Assembly: GCA_026214975.1 (NCBI GenBank)
Contig: CM047814.1
Span: 24,716,558-24,780,557, forward strand
Length of the DNA stretch: 64,000 nt
Direction of reading: 5' to 3'
Source: Gentiana macrophylla
Lineage: Eukaryota > Streptophyta > Magnoliopsida > Gentianales > Gentianaceae
The notes under the pieces are model-generated. The model searched no databases, had not been told where the DNA came from, and saw nothing but the letters and a program-made list of their open reading frames with translations. How positions within the stretch are numbered: position 1 is the stretch's first letter; each line of letters opens with the position of its first letter. Position numbers and translations under genes: made by a program. Below, piece after piece: positions 1-12,092 of the stretch.

Positions 1-1657
1 AAATACTACTAAACTAGATCGAATTTGATCCACCCAAAGAAGTATTGGGAGTATGGTTTATCCATTACCCATTACGGGTTCTACGGACTTTGTAGTCCGA
101 GGATCGATTGATGACCTATGGCTCTTTTGTGAGCAGTATAGGATTCTGATAATAGAGGTTGGATAACCCTGCGAATAGAGTTCGGTACTCCAGTTCTGTT
201 CATGCTCTTATAGAACCACCTGAGCGTCTCAGGCCCAGTGGGAGTAATTGGATCTACATAGAAAAGAGTAGAATGAATAGGAAATTTTATCTTTCAGAGC
301 GAAGATTGAGTGGTCTAGGGATAATTCCCTAAGAAGTAGAGAGTTAATCAGACCTTGGACTCTCTTACCACTTAGTATTGCATGATTTCGTTCAAAATCA
401 GAAAATAGGGGTAATTCCCTGAGACTTTCTTGCCAAACAAACGGAGTCTGGATTCATTCGAAATAGAAGGGTATTGCCTTATGATCTTATGACAGGATGA
501 CTGTCAAGGCTTATGTCCTTTGTGGATAAAAATCAAACCTCTTGGTCACCGGAAGTCATATATTTCTACAATATATGGATTTGACCAGAATATTGATAAG
601 TCTTTTGTAGACTGGATATCAATTTTAGTACAGTAGTGAATATATACATATATTAGTGTTTGTGAAGGATAACACTGCACCAGTTGGAATCAACATGGAT
701 GTGTTATCTGAAGTCAGAATCTGACAATGTCATAATTCTCTGCAACAGAGATTTGGATAACATTCTAAAGAGTTTGACTCGGTCGAATTCATTAGAATCA
801 ATCACTGGTTTTCCATCCATCTTATTGATTAAGATGATGCATCTGTGTATACAACATTCAACGAGGAAGTTCTATCCTATGCCTCAGGAATGACTCTCTA
901 AATCTTCGGATCAAGAGAAATGGGATAGATTCTCTTTCTAGTAAGAGATGGTCAGGTTATTGAACGTCAATTTTGATTGAATCTTAGATTTGGCGGTTCA
1001 CAAAGAAAGTTTAGTATGTCCTTTAGTCTTTTGAGAGAACGTGGAATAATATGCGGACATATTCATGTGTGAACTTGGATATGTGTGATACACTGATTTT
1101 GACTTTAAGTCAGATTGAGGATGATCGTTAAGTCGATCTCGGGCTCAATGTTTACTCTTGTGTTGAAGCTATTGCTTGGAGGAATCCAGCAACGCCAACT
1201 CGACTTTAACTAGTTGGGTGATTAGCGGCTTTTGTAGTAGCTAGAGAGGCGATATAGCTTAAGGATTTTCTTTTCATATCTGGGAGTGATTCTAGATTTG
1301 GAAGCTTATAAGGATTTTCGAAATCAATGGAGGTCAAAAGCATATTGGGAAGGTACCACATGATTAGATGGACCGGTAACGTTTCGATTCTACGGATCGT
1401 CTCGAGCCGACAACCTGACTAATCATTAAGACCCATGATATTTAGATGTAGGTACTCCCCGAGTCACTGACCTATCCTACGACGGCACATTCGGAGTGTA
1501 CTTTGTCATCTACAATGGTTATGATATGCTTAATGGGTACTAGAATACGGGGTGAGTCTCCATTGCTTTAGAGCAAGTGGGAGATATAGTTTGTTGTAGT
1601 TTATAATAGGGTGTGCTCTAAAACAATTAATCACATGCTTTCGTGCAAGTGGGAGAT
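1..1657 (+). mobile_element. Copia element 3' internal region, noncoding
   Basis: This is the 3' part of the internal region of an LTR retrotransposon whose 5' part lies off the left edge. It has no long reading frame. It ends in a purine-rich tract (caagtgggagatt, about 1645-1657) directly before an LTR starting TGTTAGG, the usual polypurine tract/LTR junction of plant Ty1/Copia elements. The same sequence recurs inverted at 28,003-28,840, which confirms it as a repeat family. Absence of pol here suggests a long 3' untranslated region or a noncoding derivative; the window cannot show which. Confidence 0.75.
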
Positions 1658-3471
1658 TGTTAGGTGTAATGCCCGAAAGACAATTTTGTAATTGTTTTAT
1701 TTAATAAATGAAATGATATTATTATTCATATTTATTATTCTTATATTCACCGATGTGACAATAGTATTTACACTACAGAAAACCCTAAAGTATATCGTTT
1801 ATGTAATCACTTAACTCAGTGTATGGGATATACACGGGAGGATTGAGTTAGTGAAGATGTACTTAAAATACAATTAGCCCGTAGTGAAGTTAATCGAGAG
1901 TATCGGGTCTCTCCTTTAACGTGCTATTAATGCGCCCAGAACACAATAGGCATGATTGTCTTATCCGGACTTTCGGTTAAGAGAACCTAGTGGGGCATTT
2001 ATATGTGATAGATATATCATATAAAATTTGGACCGATTTGATTAGAGTTCACGATATAATTCCGTAATCGAAAGTCTTATCGAATCAATCGATGATCATA
2101 TTTATGGATATATCTTAATCCCGAGGTCATCAAAGTCAACCGCTTGAATCGATTATGAGGTTTGACTTGACGGTTAAGGATTACACCGAGTCTGTGATCC
2201 GAATTACCCCATCTTGGCATTGTCTTCGATTGAGTGAGTAGTCTGTGTTATCACGATACGAATCCATTCCTTCCATTTATGGAAGTAGATATACTGATTC
2301 CACTTATTTGTTAATTTAAGAAACTGATCGATCCATGGAGTTCATATTACACTGATTAGCTACCAGTGAGTTGTATGAATTAATTGTTCACTAGGGGGTT
2401 AATGGTAAATAAGGATAAGAGGTTCTAAAAAGGGTTAACGGTAACTTCCCGATTTAGAATGAACAGTCTATGGAGGATTAACCCATATGTAATGATTACG
2501 TTTATTATCATTCTCGTGAGGGGATAAATATAATCATATATTCGGAGGAGTGCAGTCATGGGATTATGGTGGCATATTCCTGTGATTGATTTATCGAATA
2601 TAATTATTCTGTTTGTAAGATAATTATTTATTTGATTTATCGGAGCCGCTGATTATTAGTCCATGGTCCCCAACGTGCCTTCAATATAGCATAGCTATTC
2701 TCGGACGTTGAATCCTAATAATATTAATTTAGTTCTTGTTAGAATTTAATTAAAACGATATGTGAATTAATTATTTAATGGACTATTAAATTAGTTGGGC
2801 TAAATAATTAAATATGTGAAAAAGACATTTTTCATAATCTTGGCCCAATTTAGTGTGTATGGCCGAAAATTATTGTGACTAGGTCACAAGGAGTAAATTT
2901 TCGGCCAAAGGTGTATTATGGAACAAGAAATTGTTTTCTTGTGGATTAATAAGACATGTGCACAAAATATTTATTGGATAAATATTTATGGTAAGAAATA
3001 AAGATAAATATTATCTAGATTTGTTCTAGAATATTATGGGATTATCTTTTATTTATTGGATTTATTTATTTGCAAAATAAAATCCTTAGAGGACAATGAT
3101 TACTCTCCTATATAAAGAGAGTTCTCCCAACTCATACACATAACACAAAATTCGACTATCACCTCTTAGAGAGGAGAAGGTAAATTTCGGCCAAGAGGGA
3201 GTAAGAGGGAAAATCTTGGAGGTTTTCTGGGTAGCATATCGGAAGGATTCGAGACGAGGATTTCCTTCCACCGGGAGTTGCTTGGATCACACGTGCGGAA
3301 GATCGTGGTGCTCTTCACACCATCTTTTGTTTGCGGTTCTTCTACTTGGATTTTGATATCCAAGAGGTATGATCTACAACCCCCTTGTAGAGTAGATCTA
3401 GTTATTTTATTACGTGTAATTCATAGATCTAGATCCTTAAATCGCTTCCGTTGCGGATGGTATTACTAACA
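1658..3471 (+). mobile_element. Copia LTR (3' LTR, plus orientation)
   Basis: A 1,814-bp LTR with termini TGTTAG...CTAACA. The left edge is set by the polypurine tract and the right edge by abrupt entry into an unrelated minus-strand Copia integrase reading frame. An inverted relative with matching ends is at 26,178-28,002. A TATA-like stretch (cctatataaagaga, about 3108-3121) sits about 350 bp before the LTR end and probably marks the U3/R boundary. The LTR interrupts the gag-pol at 3,472-5,448, so it is the younger insertion. TSDs cannot be tested because the left end of the element is outside the window. Confidence 0.85.
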
Positions 3472-5448
3472 GATTCATCCTTCTTCTTAGAAGGAATTTT
3501 ATTAAGAATGGAGTTCGCTGAGAGGATAGCTTTCCCCCACAAGTTTTGAGGTAAACCCGAACTAATCAACATAGCATTCATCATCTCTTTCAGAGTTCGG
3601 TTCTTGCGCTCAGCAATACCATTTGATTGAGGTGTATATGGTGCTGTCGTTTGATGAATGATGCCGGTGCCAGAGCAAAATTCATTAAACGGTGCATCAT
3701 GTTCGCCACCACGATCACTACGGACATTCTTTATCCGTTTGCTAAGTTGATTCTCAACTTCATTTTTATAATCCTTAAAAGCTTCAAGAGCTTCGTCTTT
3801 GCTTCTCAGCAGATAAACATAACAATATCTGGGACAATCATCAATAAAAGTAATAAAGTACTTTTTACCGCCTCTAGTTTGCACAAATTTTAAGTCACAT
3901 ATATCAGTGTGAATTAAATCTAGAGGTTCTGTGTTCCTTTCAACCGTTGGAAACGGTGCTTTAGCTAACTTAGCTTCAACACATATTTGGCATTTGTGAT
4001 TTGGATCAATTTTTACGTTGAGAATTAAATCTAGATTCATCATCTTTTGAATCGATTTATAATTAGCATGCCCTAATCTACAATGCCATAAACAAGAAGA
4101 CTCAATCAAGTAAACGGAAGCAGTAGTCATTTTATTAGCCTTTTTCGGCACAACAGTTTTTGGTACAATAGTCATTACATTCATTTTGAACATACCATCT
4201 ACCAAGTACCCCCTCCCAACATACATATCAAATTTGGATAAAACAACTTTATCCCCACCAAAGGCCATCTTGAATCCATTCTTCACCAGAAGAGCACCAG
4301 AAGCAAGGTTCTTGCACATGTCTGAAACCTGCAGCACATTGTTGAGTGTGAGTTCTTTGCCAGAGGTCATTTTCAGTATGAATTTTCCCACACCTTCAGC
4401 CTTTGCAGAAGCAGAGTTTCCCATAAAGAGTTGTTCGCCCTCAACAGCCTTGTACTCAGAGAACATCTCTTTGAGAGCGCAAACATGGCGAGTAGCCTCT
4501 GTGCCAATCCACCATTCACGGGTATTCCCAACTGTGTTGCATTCAGAAACCACAGCCAACAAGTTCATCTCCTGCATGCCTTCAGCCACCACTTCAGCAA
4601 GATGGGCATGTGTCTTACCCTTTTTCTGTGACCTGCATTCACTTTGGCGATGCCCTAGCATTCCACGGTTGTAACAGCTTCCAGTGAACTGTTGCTTGAC
4701 CTTCTTATTGTCTCTTGAACCTTGATTAGGCTGCTTACGCTTTTTGCCTTTGTTGCTCACTTCGACCGAGTTCGCCTTGGACTGCCTCATCAGAAAGCTT
4801 CGTTCTGACCTCTTGTTCTGCTCCTCAATCAACAGACGCATTGCTAGCTCTTCCATAGTCATCTCTTTCTACTTGTGCATCAAGTAGTTCTTGAAATCCT
4901 TCCAAGAGTGGGGAAGTTTTCCAATCATAGCAGCAACCTAGAATTGTTCACAAATCATCATTTTTTCTTCTAGGATCTCGGAGATGATCACCTATAGCTC
5001 CTCAATCTGACTGAAAATAGTCTTGGAGTCTACCATCTTGTAGTCCATGAATTTGACCACAGCAAATTTCTTCGAGCCAGCATCCTCGATTTTGTACTTT
5101 TTCTCCAAAGCCTGCCACAAGGATTTAGCAGACTTTTGTGAGCAATACACCCCATAGATCGAGTTCTCCAAAAAAACTCAGGATGTAGTTCTTGCACAGG
5201 AAGTCAGAGTGCTTCCACGCATCCAACGCCGTGACAGAGGCATGATATCCTTCCGTCAAGACAGGAGGATCCTCAGTCAGCATCCGAGCCAAGCAAATAG
5301 TGGTAAGATAAAACAGCATCTTATATTGCCACCTTTTGTAGTTCAAGCCACCAAAATTTTCCGGTTTTTCCCCTTGAGGTCCGGAATTGTTCTGCGCAGG
5401 TGCAGCAGTAGGCACAGCAGAGGTACTCCCTTGCTCAGTTGTTGCCAT
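3472..5448 (-). pseudogene. Ty1/Copia gag-pol pseudogene (gag, protease, integrase; truncated)
   Basis: Reading down from an ATG at 5448, the product starts with a Copia gag. In frame come a CCHC knuckle, a protease region, the GAG-pre-integrase segment (LWHCRLGH) and the integrase core with its three acidic motifs (HTDICDLK, RSDRGGE, ERKNRTL). The frame stops at 3472, where the plus-strand LTR inserted, so reverse transcriptase and RNase H are cut off. Decay is clear: the gag frame breaks near 5125-5170; three in-frame TAG codons lie between about 4860 and 5010, at least two at positions where CAG is expected; the knuckle reads CYNRGMLGHRQSEC, with Arg for the second Cys; and the protease motif reads IGTEAT instead of a D-[ST]-G-A form. 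From 4862 to 3472 the frame is open. The element cannot have been autonomous in this state. Confidence 0.9.
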
Positions 5449-5651
5449 TTATGTAAACACAGAAGATCGATCAATCAAGTTATGTTCGTCCTCAAACGAA
5501 CGTAAATATCAAGAAAGAGTAGAAACATAGTTAGTAGTTTGGCCTCAACCAAACTGAAGCAGGGTATAAATAAATTAAAACAATCTAGCAGATCTATAAT
5601 TTAACACGTAAAAAAAATCCTCTAACACACAAATTTAATCTGTCTTAAGCT

Positions 5652-6574
5652 TGTTGGTAATAGGTGTCGTGTGTGGAGTGATTTACGGAACATATCCGTA
5701 ATTCATGGATTTAATTAAGGAAATTAAATGCAGAAATAAAAAACTCAGAAATAAAATCTAATTTTATTATTTAGATCTAACAAATTAAAGCAATTATGGT
5801 TCATATATAATAAATTAACGGAACTATATGTTAGATCTAATGAAACACAGATACTATGATATAGATCTAACAAAACATGCAATTAACGTACAGATCTGAC
5901 TTAAACGATTGAGAAAACTAAATACAATGCATAAATAAAGACAAACCGAGGTGAGTTATGAAAACTCTTTCCTTAAGACAGATTGCACCGGTATGGTGCC
6001 CACAGTAATAGCAACTACCTCCCAAGGTACAATGGCATACGTCTTGGATTGAGAGGCACTTCAACAATCCAAGCTCCGGCAAACTTACTGCGTGCTCCGA
6101 CTTCTCTTCGACTCAATAACAAGAACTGTATACTTGATAGTATGTGGTGGAAGACACAAGAGAAAACTGAATGCTTGAATCTTCATCCTTGGGGTACTTT
6201 ATATAGTGGGGAGGAGGTGCCAATACTCAAACCCGATTGGCTGATACACGTCATTAAGTCGGCTGACTTTTCCACTTGGAAAAGAAATTGGCCGAAAATT
6301 TTAATTAAAAATTAGCCGACTATTTCCACAATTCTGATTGGTCGAATGACGTGTCTTCTGAATTCAGATTGGTTGAATGATTTAACCGCTCGACTTTTCC
6401 CTGAAGAAAAGATAATTTGCCCGAAAATAATTTAATTAAATTAATTCCGGACCGACTTAATTAATCAGAATTCGTTTCCACACAATTCTGGAACCTTCCA
6501 ACCGCCTCTCGAACAACTAATTAATTTTCTAGTTAAATTCAAACGAACTTTTGTCCAAAAAATTTATAGTAACA
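5652..6574 (-). mobile_element. Probable 5' LTR of the minus-strand Copia element
   Basis: The gag-pol at 3,472-5,448 needs a 5' LTR to its right. In minus orientation this segment has TGTTACTA at one end and ACCAACA at the other, and a TATA box (ctatataaagta, about 6189-6200) positioned to transcribe toward gag. No standard initiator-Met primer-binding site is seen after the LTR end, so the inner boundary is tentative. The 200 bp between LTR and gag is leader. Confidence 0.5.
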
Positions 6575-6739
6575 CCCGAGCCGAGCCGAGCCGGAAGGAC
6601 GGCGGCGGCGTGCGCGCGTGTGGAATTATCTAAGTCCTCCCTCCTGCACAAAAGTGCCTTTCCCCTTGGGGCATGATAACGCCCTAAATGGTACCAATAA
6701 TTATACCTATATTCACCCCGAATTCTGCTCAAGAGAGGA

Positions 6740-8125
6740 TAAATAGGCTCGTTATTATATGGATTATATGTTGAATGCTATGTGACTGTTTCCAGGATCG
6801 TAATTCTGCATCTATGCTATTTTCATGAGGTTTTGGTACTGTTATGTCTCGTTTTGCGTGTTTTATAGGATGTACCGAATCTGGAGCATTGGAGAATGGA
6901 TCTGGACCAAATGAAGTATGTTGGGCCAAGTGATTGAAGTCCAAGAGAGTGTCTGCTGAAGAAAGAGAGGAAAAGTAGGCCCGGTAACCCGAGGACTAGG
7001 CCCGGTAAACCGGCGACTTGTTCGACACGAAATTGCTTCTGCCGCATTATCTAGGTCGGTTAGGGTTTTAGAGAGTCTTAAGTCGGTCACTGTATCTATA
7101 TAAGGCCGCATTAACAGAGTTCTTCAACAAGTTTTATATATTACATTACATACATTATATAGTTTAATGAAATAAAGTTTCTTGAGCTTTGGAGAGTTAT
7201 TTCGGGTTTCCTCCCTTCTTCCATCATCTCTAGCTTGAGTAGATGGAGCTAGATCTCTATTGTTTAAGGTATGAAGCTTTGAACGTTCCTTTATTGTCTT
7301 CAATATGGTAGATTTGTTCGTATTTATGTGTTTTAGTTAATCTGCATGTTTAAAGACCCCATAATTTACTTATTTTAATCGTATCAGAGCAATGTAGAAC
7401 CAGAAATTAGGAAAATCTGACCTCGGTAACCCGGCGGTCTATACCGGTTTACCGAGGCAATATTTAGAAAACCTAAAACTGGAATTCACTACAACTACAT
7501 TGATCGATAGGTTTATTTAACAGTAGGTTAGATCTGGACAATCTGCTTATTGTAATCGTAAACTGGCATGAAATACTGAATAGTGAAGTGCTAAGTTTGG
7601 ACCTAGTCTAGAATGGACCCTGTGAACGTCTTTGATCAATGTCGATAATTTGTCTCAGGCGGCTTAGCAGTATGAGTTAGCGCTCGATATCGGCAATTCT
7701 AGTTCTTTATGCGTATGGGCTATTACGGACCAATTAAGGAGGGTAGTTGGCGTATAGATTGTTTACTGCCATTGTCGGAGTAGATAGGAGTAGGAATTGC
7801 ACCCGTAGCTGATAATGATAATTAAAATGAAAGCTCGCGATTAATCTAAGGAAATTATGTGGGGAAATAAACATACCGATTAACTAATCCAAGTTAGTGA
7901 ATCGGTGAGGAGAGGGAGAGGAATACCGTGTTTGATTTCTTTTATGTTATTGTTGGTCAATGACTGCCTCTATGTTGCTTCTTAATTAGGTTAGAATCGT
8001 TTATACTTATAGTTGCATTGTCTCTGTGGGATCGACCTTGTCTGGCATTTACTATACTACAATGTACCTAGTATTCTTGCTAGTAATATCGACGTTAGTG
8101 ACTTACACGCGATCAGGGCACATTT
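6740..8125 (+). mobile_element. Athila/Tat-like LTR remnant
   Basis: No real gene is visible. The stretch has the layout of the better defined Athila-like LTRs in this window: a TATA box (ctatataaggcc, about 7092-7103), a long untranslated tail, and near the end a block reading tgtgggatcgacc then ttgctagtaat, which corresponds to the ggatcgataccg / tactagcaactac block near 39,390-39,430. Exact termini and TSDs were not found, so the ends are approximate. Confidence 0.45.
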
Positions 8126-8478
8126 ATAAGAGCACACAGTAGCTCTTATATATGAAGTTCAAGTCTCTCAAACTTCCAATGTGGGAGATTGAGTTGAGGT
8201 TCCCCCTTCAACTCTCATCTCAAACACATTTCCAACCAACTTTAGCATTAATTTCTCATTCACCCGATATCCAAATCGAGTGATTCCAAAGCCAAACATT
8301 CTCAACTCCGTGAGTAGAATATTTAGACGTAATAAGCTCCCGGTAAATCTCACCGGAGCGTATCCGAAATTCTCGCTAAAATTGACCATTTTAACCCCAT
8401 TTCATGGGATATCTCCAACAATTCATAGTTATGTGATGTCGGTTTGTTTATTTTATTTAAAAGTGTATATAAAATATA
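8126..8478. repeat. Unclassified LTR-retrotransposon-like debris
   Basis: No coding capacity. It contains an LTR-end-like stretch (ccaatgtgggagattga near 8178) and Copia-like low-complexity sequence, but no second copy and no boundaries in the window. The family is unassigned. Confidence 0.25.
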
Positions 8479-8486
8479 TCTTGTAC

Positions 8487-8704
8487 CAGTGGCGGTTGCA
8501 CTTTGTAAGAAATGCGTCGGCTGACCCGCTAAAAAAATATTACGGTGGTAAAAAAAATGGTGTATATATATATATATATGAAAGTGACCTGTTTATTTTT
8601 ATATATTGATTCGTATTGAAGTATATAATATAGAAGACTAAGTTTAGTTTACAAAATTCGACAAATTTCTGACCCGTATCTCCAATTTCCTGAAATCGCC
8701 CTTG
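8487..8704. mobile_element. Non-autonomous hAT element (MITE)
   Basis: A 218-bp element. One end reads CAGTGGCGGTTGCA; the other, read inward, CAAGGGCGATTTCAG, the degenerate CAGNGGCG-type terminus common in plant hAT elements. The flanks carry an 8-bp duplication with one mismatch (tcttgtac at 8479-8486, tcttctac at 8705-8712), the length expected for hAT. It contains a short (TA)n run and no coding sequence. Confidence 0.7.
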
Positions 8705-8982
8705 TCTTCTACTGCCACAGTCACGAAAAGTAAGCATGTTTAGCCTTTTGAATTTTTCACATGTTATAAGTCTATTTAGAACATAAATGGAGCATTCATT
8801 ACATTTTCTTCCTTTTAACCATAATTTTTTATATTCATTTACTTTACAAATATTACATTAATGAGTCAAATGGTATTATAGATTTTTACTATTAAAATTA
8901 ATGATATTTAACCACTTTCGTATTCCATATGAAAATATCTAAACGGAAGTATATTTTGGGGCGGATGTAGAACTATTGTAAT

Positions 8983-9241
8983 ACACCCTTCGTTTTTTTT
9001 AACTATCACTTTTCAGAATTTGGTTTGTTTTTATTTATCTGTCAGGTTACCATACCAATACAGCATTTATTGTTTTTTTCCTCATTTACCTTTTATTTTA
9101 ATAACCCAAATTTTGGTACAATTTTTCATACACAATGAACGAAGGGCAATTTTGTTATTTTACATTCTATTTCACACACATTAAACACTTTCTTAATCTG
9201 TGTGATTATTCTCTCTCCGGCAGTTAAAAAACGTAGGGAGT
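8983..9241. mobile_element. Stowaway-like MITE
   Basis: The ends are imperfect inverted repeats: acacccttcgtttttttt-aact on the left, and actccctacgttttttaact read inward from the right, flanked by TA. This is the CTCCCTCCGT-type terminus of plant Tc1/mariner Stowaway elements. Internal sequence (ctatcacttttcagaattt) recurs in the MITEs near 45.9 kb and 56 kb, so it is one local family. No coding sequence. Confidence 0.75.
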
Positions 9242-9354
9242 ATCTCGTATAGAAAAGTATGTTTCCCCTAGTCACCAAGTGCGTCCACCACGGATTATAA
9301 TATGATCATTGATTGTAATTTGCCTCATTAAATAATCCTTGGTAATACTATATA

Positions 9355-9661
9355 GAGAAAACGCATTTTTAGGTCATTTTAACACCTTTTATTTCATGTC
9401 AGGTCAGGTCAGATCTGAAATTTTTTTTAAGTCCCGTGTTGAAATTTTCAACTTCGCCCCGTTGAATTTTCAACCAGCACGTTAAAATTTCAATAGGCTG
9501 GGGGGAATTTCAACAGGGCGATGGGGGAAATTCAACGAGCTGGTTGAAATTCAACGGGGCGAAGTTGAAAATTTCAACGTGGGACTTAAAAAAAACGTCA
9601 GATCTGATCCGACCTGACATGAAATAAGGGGTGTTAAAATGACTTAAAAATGCACTTCCTC
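9355..9661. mobile_element. Foldback MULE-type MITE
   Basis: A 307-bp element that is almost entirely an inverted repeat: the left arm from gagaaaacgcatttttagg pairs with the right arm ending ttaaaaatgcacttcctc, and pairing continues nearly to the centre. It is flanked by a perfect 10-bp direct repeat, atactatata (9345-9354 and 9662-9671). A 9-11-bp TSD with long inverted repeats indicates Mutator-like transposase mobilisation. A transcript would form a long hairpin. Confidence 0.85.
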
Positions 9662-9844
9662 ATACTATATATGTCCCGAAACATAAGTCATCGTAGATAA
9701 TCCTCTACATAGATTAGAAAATGGTTGAATATAATAAATTTGAAGGTTAAATATCTAAATATCCCTCGACTTATTAAGACAATAATTGTTAAGTAATAAA
9801 AAAGCTGTTAGATTGATAATAAATAAAAAATAAGATAGAGAAAA

Positions 9845-10525
9845 TGTAAAATCCCACATCGGTAAAGTAAAATCCTGCTCACCCTCATATAAGTGTGAGA
9901 TATAAAGGTCTTGTCAACTCGGATTAGCCCTTTTAGACCAAGCGAGGACTGCGGTCTAAGCAGTTGACCGGACATTTATGACTCATTTAGCTTATCTTGG
10001 TTACGTCAGCACTCAAGGGCACTACGCGAGGTGTGACCACCACGAGAGGGTGCCAACCAACAGTGGCTTGCACTGTTAGTCCCGGGCTTCCCCTGTATGC
10101 ATACAGGTCCGGGGAAGCTCCCTTGTCATTTGGCCTCTAGAAGGTCACAGGGTTATCCACCTGTCCTGACGAGTCACATAGCTGAAGTTTACATGTGTCT
10201 AACCAAAAGTGACATGACGTTTAAGCTTATTACTAGGCAACTATGTATTTATTATTCATTGTTAATTAGCCACCTAAGTATTTTCAAGTAAGCTCCCTCA
10301 CCCCTACTTATTTCTCTCCTAAACCAGTAGACACGGACAAGGCCTAGCAATTACACAGACATTGATGAACTCTAGTTCATCAAGCGCAAGCCTATCATGC
10401 CCTTAAAACGGTCCCGAATTTCAACTCCCTTGAAGAGTACATTCGGTGCCGGAACTAAACGCATCAGAAACTCAATCAAGGCTTGTTCATTTTAATTTAT
10501 TGTTATTAGATCAAGAAATAACATT
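9845..10525 (-). mobile_element. Tekay-like chromovirus LTR, downstream portion
   Basis: This is the 3' portion of the minus-oriented LTR that begins at 25,269. It ends (reading minus) in gatgtgggattttaca, giving TG...CA with the start TGTAACATCCCG. It is separated from the rest by the Athila insertion at the target acatt (10521-10525). The segment 10,031-10,525 is duplicated at 22,229-22,724 with only a handful of differences. A related plus-strand LTR at 42,602-44,608 carries a homologous block near 43,690-44,040. Confidence 0.8.
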
Positions 10526-12076
10526 TGTTCACGGATTTTTATTAACAAAACAAATAAGTAATAATCCGGTTAACCTCAAGTATAAGGATCGTAGTAATAG
10601 TGGTTAATGCCGGGTCGATCTTACGGGGAACTAAACAATTGTGATTTCTAGTTTTTGTCTAACCTAAACTATGTCACGAAGCTAAACTAAACAGCGAATA
10701 AAATAGAACAAAACCGAAAATAAAACTAGACAGAGGATATAGTCCAAAGCTAGGAAGAATACGGGTTGCGAACCTTTAACTAAACTAATCTGAGATGCAA
10801 ATAAAAGTAAACTAACTAAACAAATTCAAGTTTTAAGGATTTAAATCAAATGTGTAACGAACAAACGAGGATTGATCCACCTATCCAACAAGCATTGATT
10901 TCCTATCTAGATTATATCGTGGTTTTTATCTACGTTGTGATTCACCTTATCTAAATGTGAACCCTAATTCCTTAGAAAGTTCATCTATTAATCTATTATC
11001 TTCCAATGCAAGATTAACGCGTTTTCTAACCAAAGGTGCAAACTTTACGTTTATAATCTAGCAATTAAACCTATTAACTTCCGTTATGATAGATTCAAAC
11101 TACTATTCCTGTTCATGGTGATCTAAGGTTTATTAAGATTTCCATCAACAATAACCAATCAACACATGCATATCTTCCGATGTAAAAGCAATTAAACATA
11201 GTAAACATGAAGAAGAAACAACCTTTAATAAAAACTCACAGTATAATCGATGAAAACGAGATCAACAATTGTTGGATGGCTTCACAATACTCGTTTGATG
11301 AAGCTTTTAGCTTCTGAACATCCTCAGCAATTCAAATTTGCAGAAACAGTGCATAAAAATAGCTAATTTAACCTAAATCTAAAGTGCATAAAAACTGGAA
11401 TAAAAAGAGGGAAAACGCAGCCTAAAGCCGCCCCTAGGTTTAGGGTTTTGAATAATGAGTATATGGTATCCTTAGGGTTGAGAAACAGCCGCCTATATAT
11501 AGATTTCCAAGTCGGTTCAGCAAAGTCGGCTACCGGACGCCCGTCTGGAATCTTGAACGCCCGTCCACTCTTCAATAAAACTTCGAATCGGGCCGAGTCA
11601 TGACCAGACGCTCGTCCATCCAGCGTCCACTCTGGCGTCCAAACTTCCTGAATCAAAGATGTCATCCTGGACGCTCGTCCATTTCAGCAGACGTCCGTCC
11701 ACTGGACGGAGATTCTGGACGCCAGTTTGATATGATCGAATTTGATTTCTTGATCTTTATCTCTTCCATCTCTATCCCATTCTTTCATTATCTCTTTTAT
11801 CATCAATTAGCTCGAACTTAATCAGCTTTTGATCATCTTTTGAGCCTCAACCATGTATCTATAACACATAAAACATCGCAAAATGTAATAATGTCCAAAT
11901 AATCGAAAAAATCACAATTAAAACACATAAATCAACCTATTTTGCGATTAACTCATTTAAAATGTCATTTACTCAATAAATCCATTAAACACTCGTTTCT
12001 TATGCAAATTAATATAAATATGAGGGAAATTATCATAAAATATAGCGTTATAAATCGTATAAATTCACCCTTAACA
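10526..12076 (-). mobile_element. Athila-type Ty3 LTR (3' LTR)
   Basis: A 1,551-bp LTR reading, on the minus strand, TGTTAAGGGTG...CGTGAACA. Its outer edge abuts acatt (10521-10525), the TSD. Its inner edge abuts a polypurine tract (agtgtggggga, minus strand), so this is the 3' LTR of the gag-pol at 13.5-22.2 kb. A TATA box (ctatatatagg on minus, about 11492-11502) is preceded by a cluster of GGACGNGCGTCC-type palindromes (about 11530-11720). The second LTR at 22,725-24,251 differs by roughly 20 substitutions by eye and one 24-bp indel. Confidence 0.9.
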
Positions 12077-12092
12077 ACTCCCCCACACTTAG
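12077..12092 (-). promoter_or_regulatory. Polypurine tract of the Athila element
   Basis: On the minus strand, aagtgtgggggagt ends exactly at the LTR start TGTTAAGG. G-rich tracts of this form prime plus-strand synthesis in Athila elements. Confidence 0.8.

Noticed and set aside
7378..7392. Primer-binding-site-like cgtatcagagcaatg on the plus strand
   Set aside because: It lacks TGG and a preceding CA-ending LTR terminus, and it falls inside what looks like one continuous LTR.
10032..12076. Whole 2-kb direct repeat (with 22,230-24,251) as a single LTR pair
   Set aside because: The acatt target and the Tekay homology at 43.7-44.0 kb show that the first 490 bp is host Tekay LTR, not Athila LTR.
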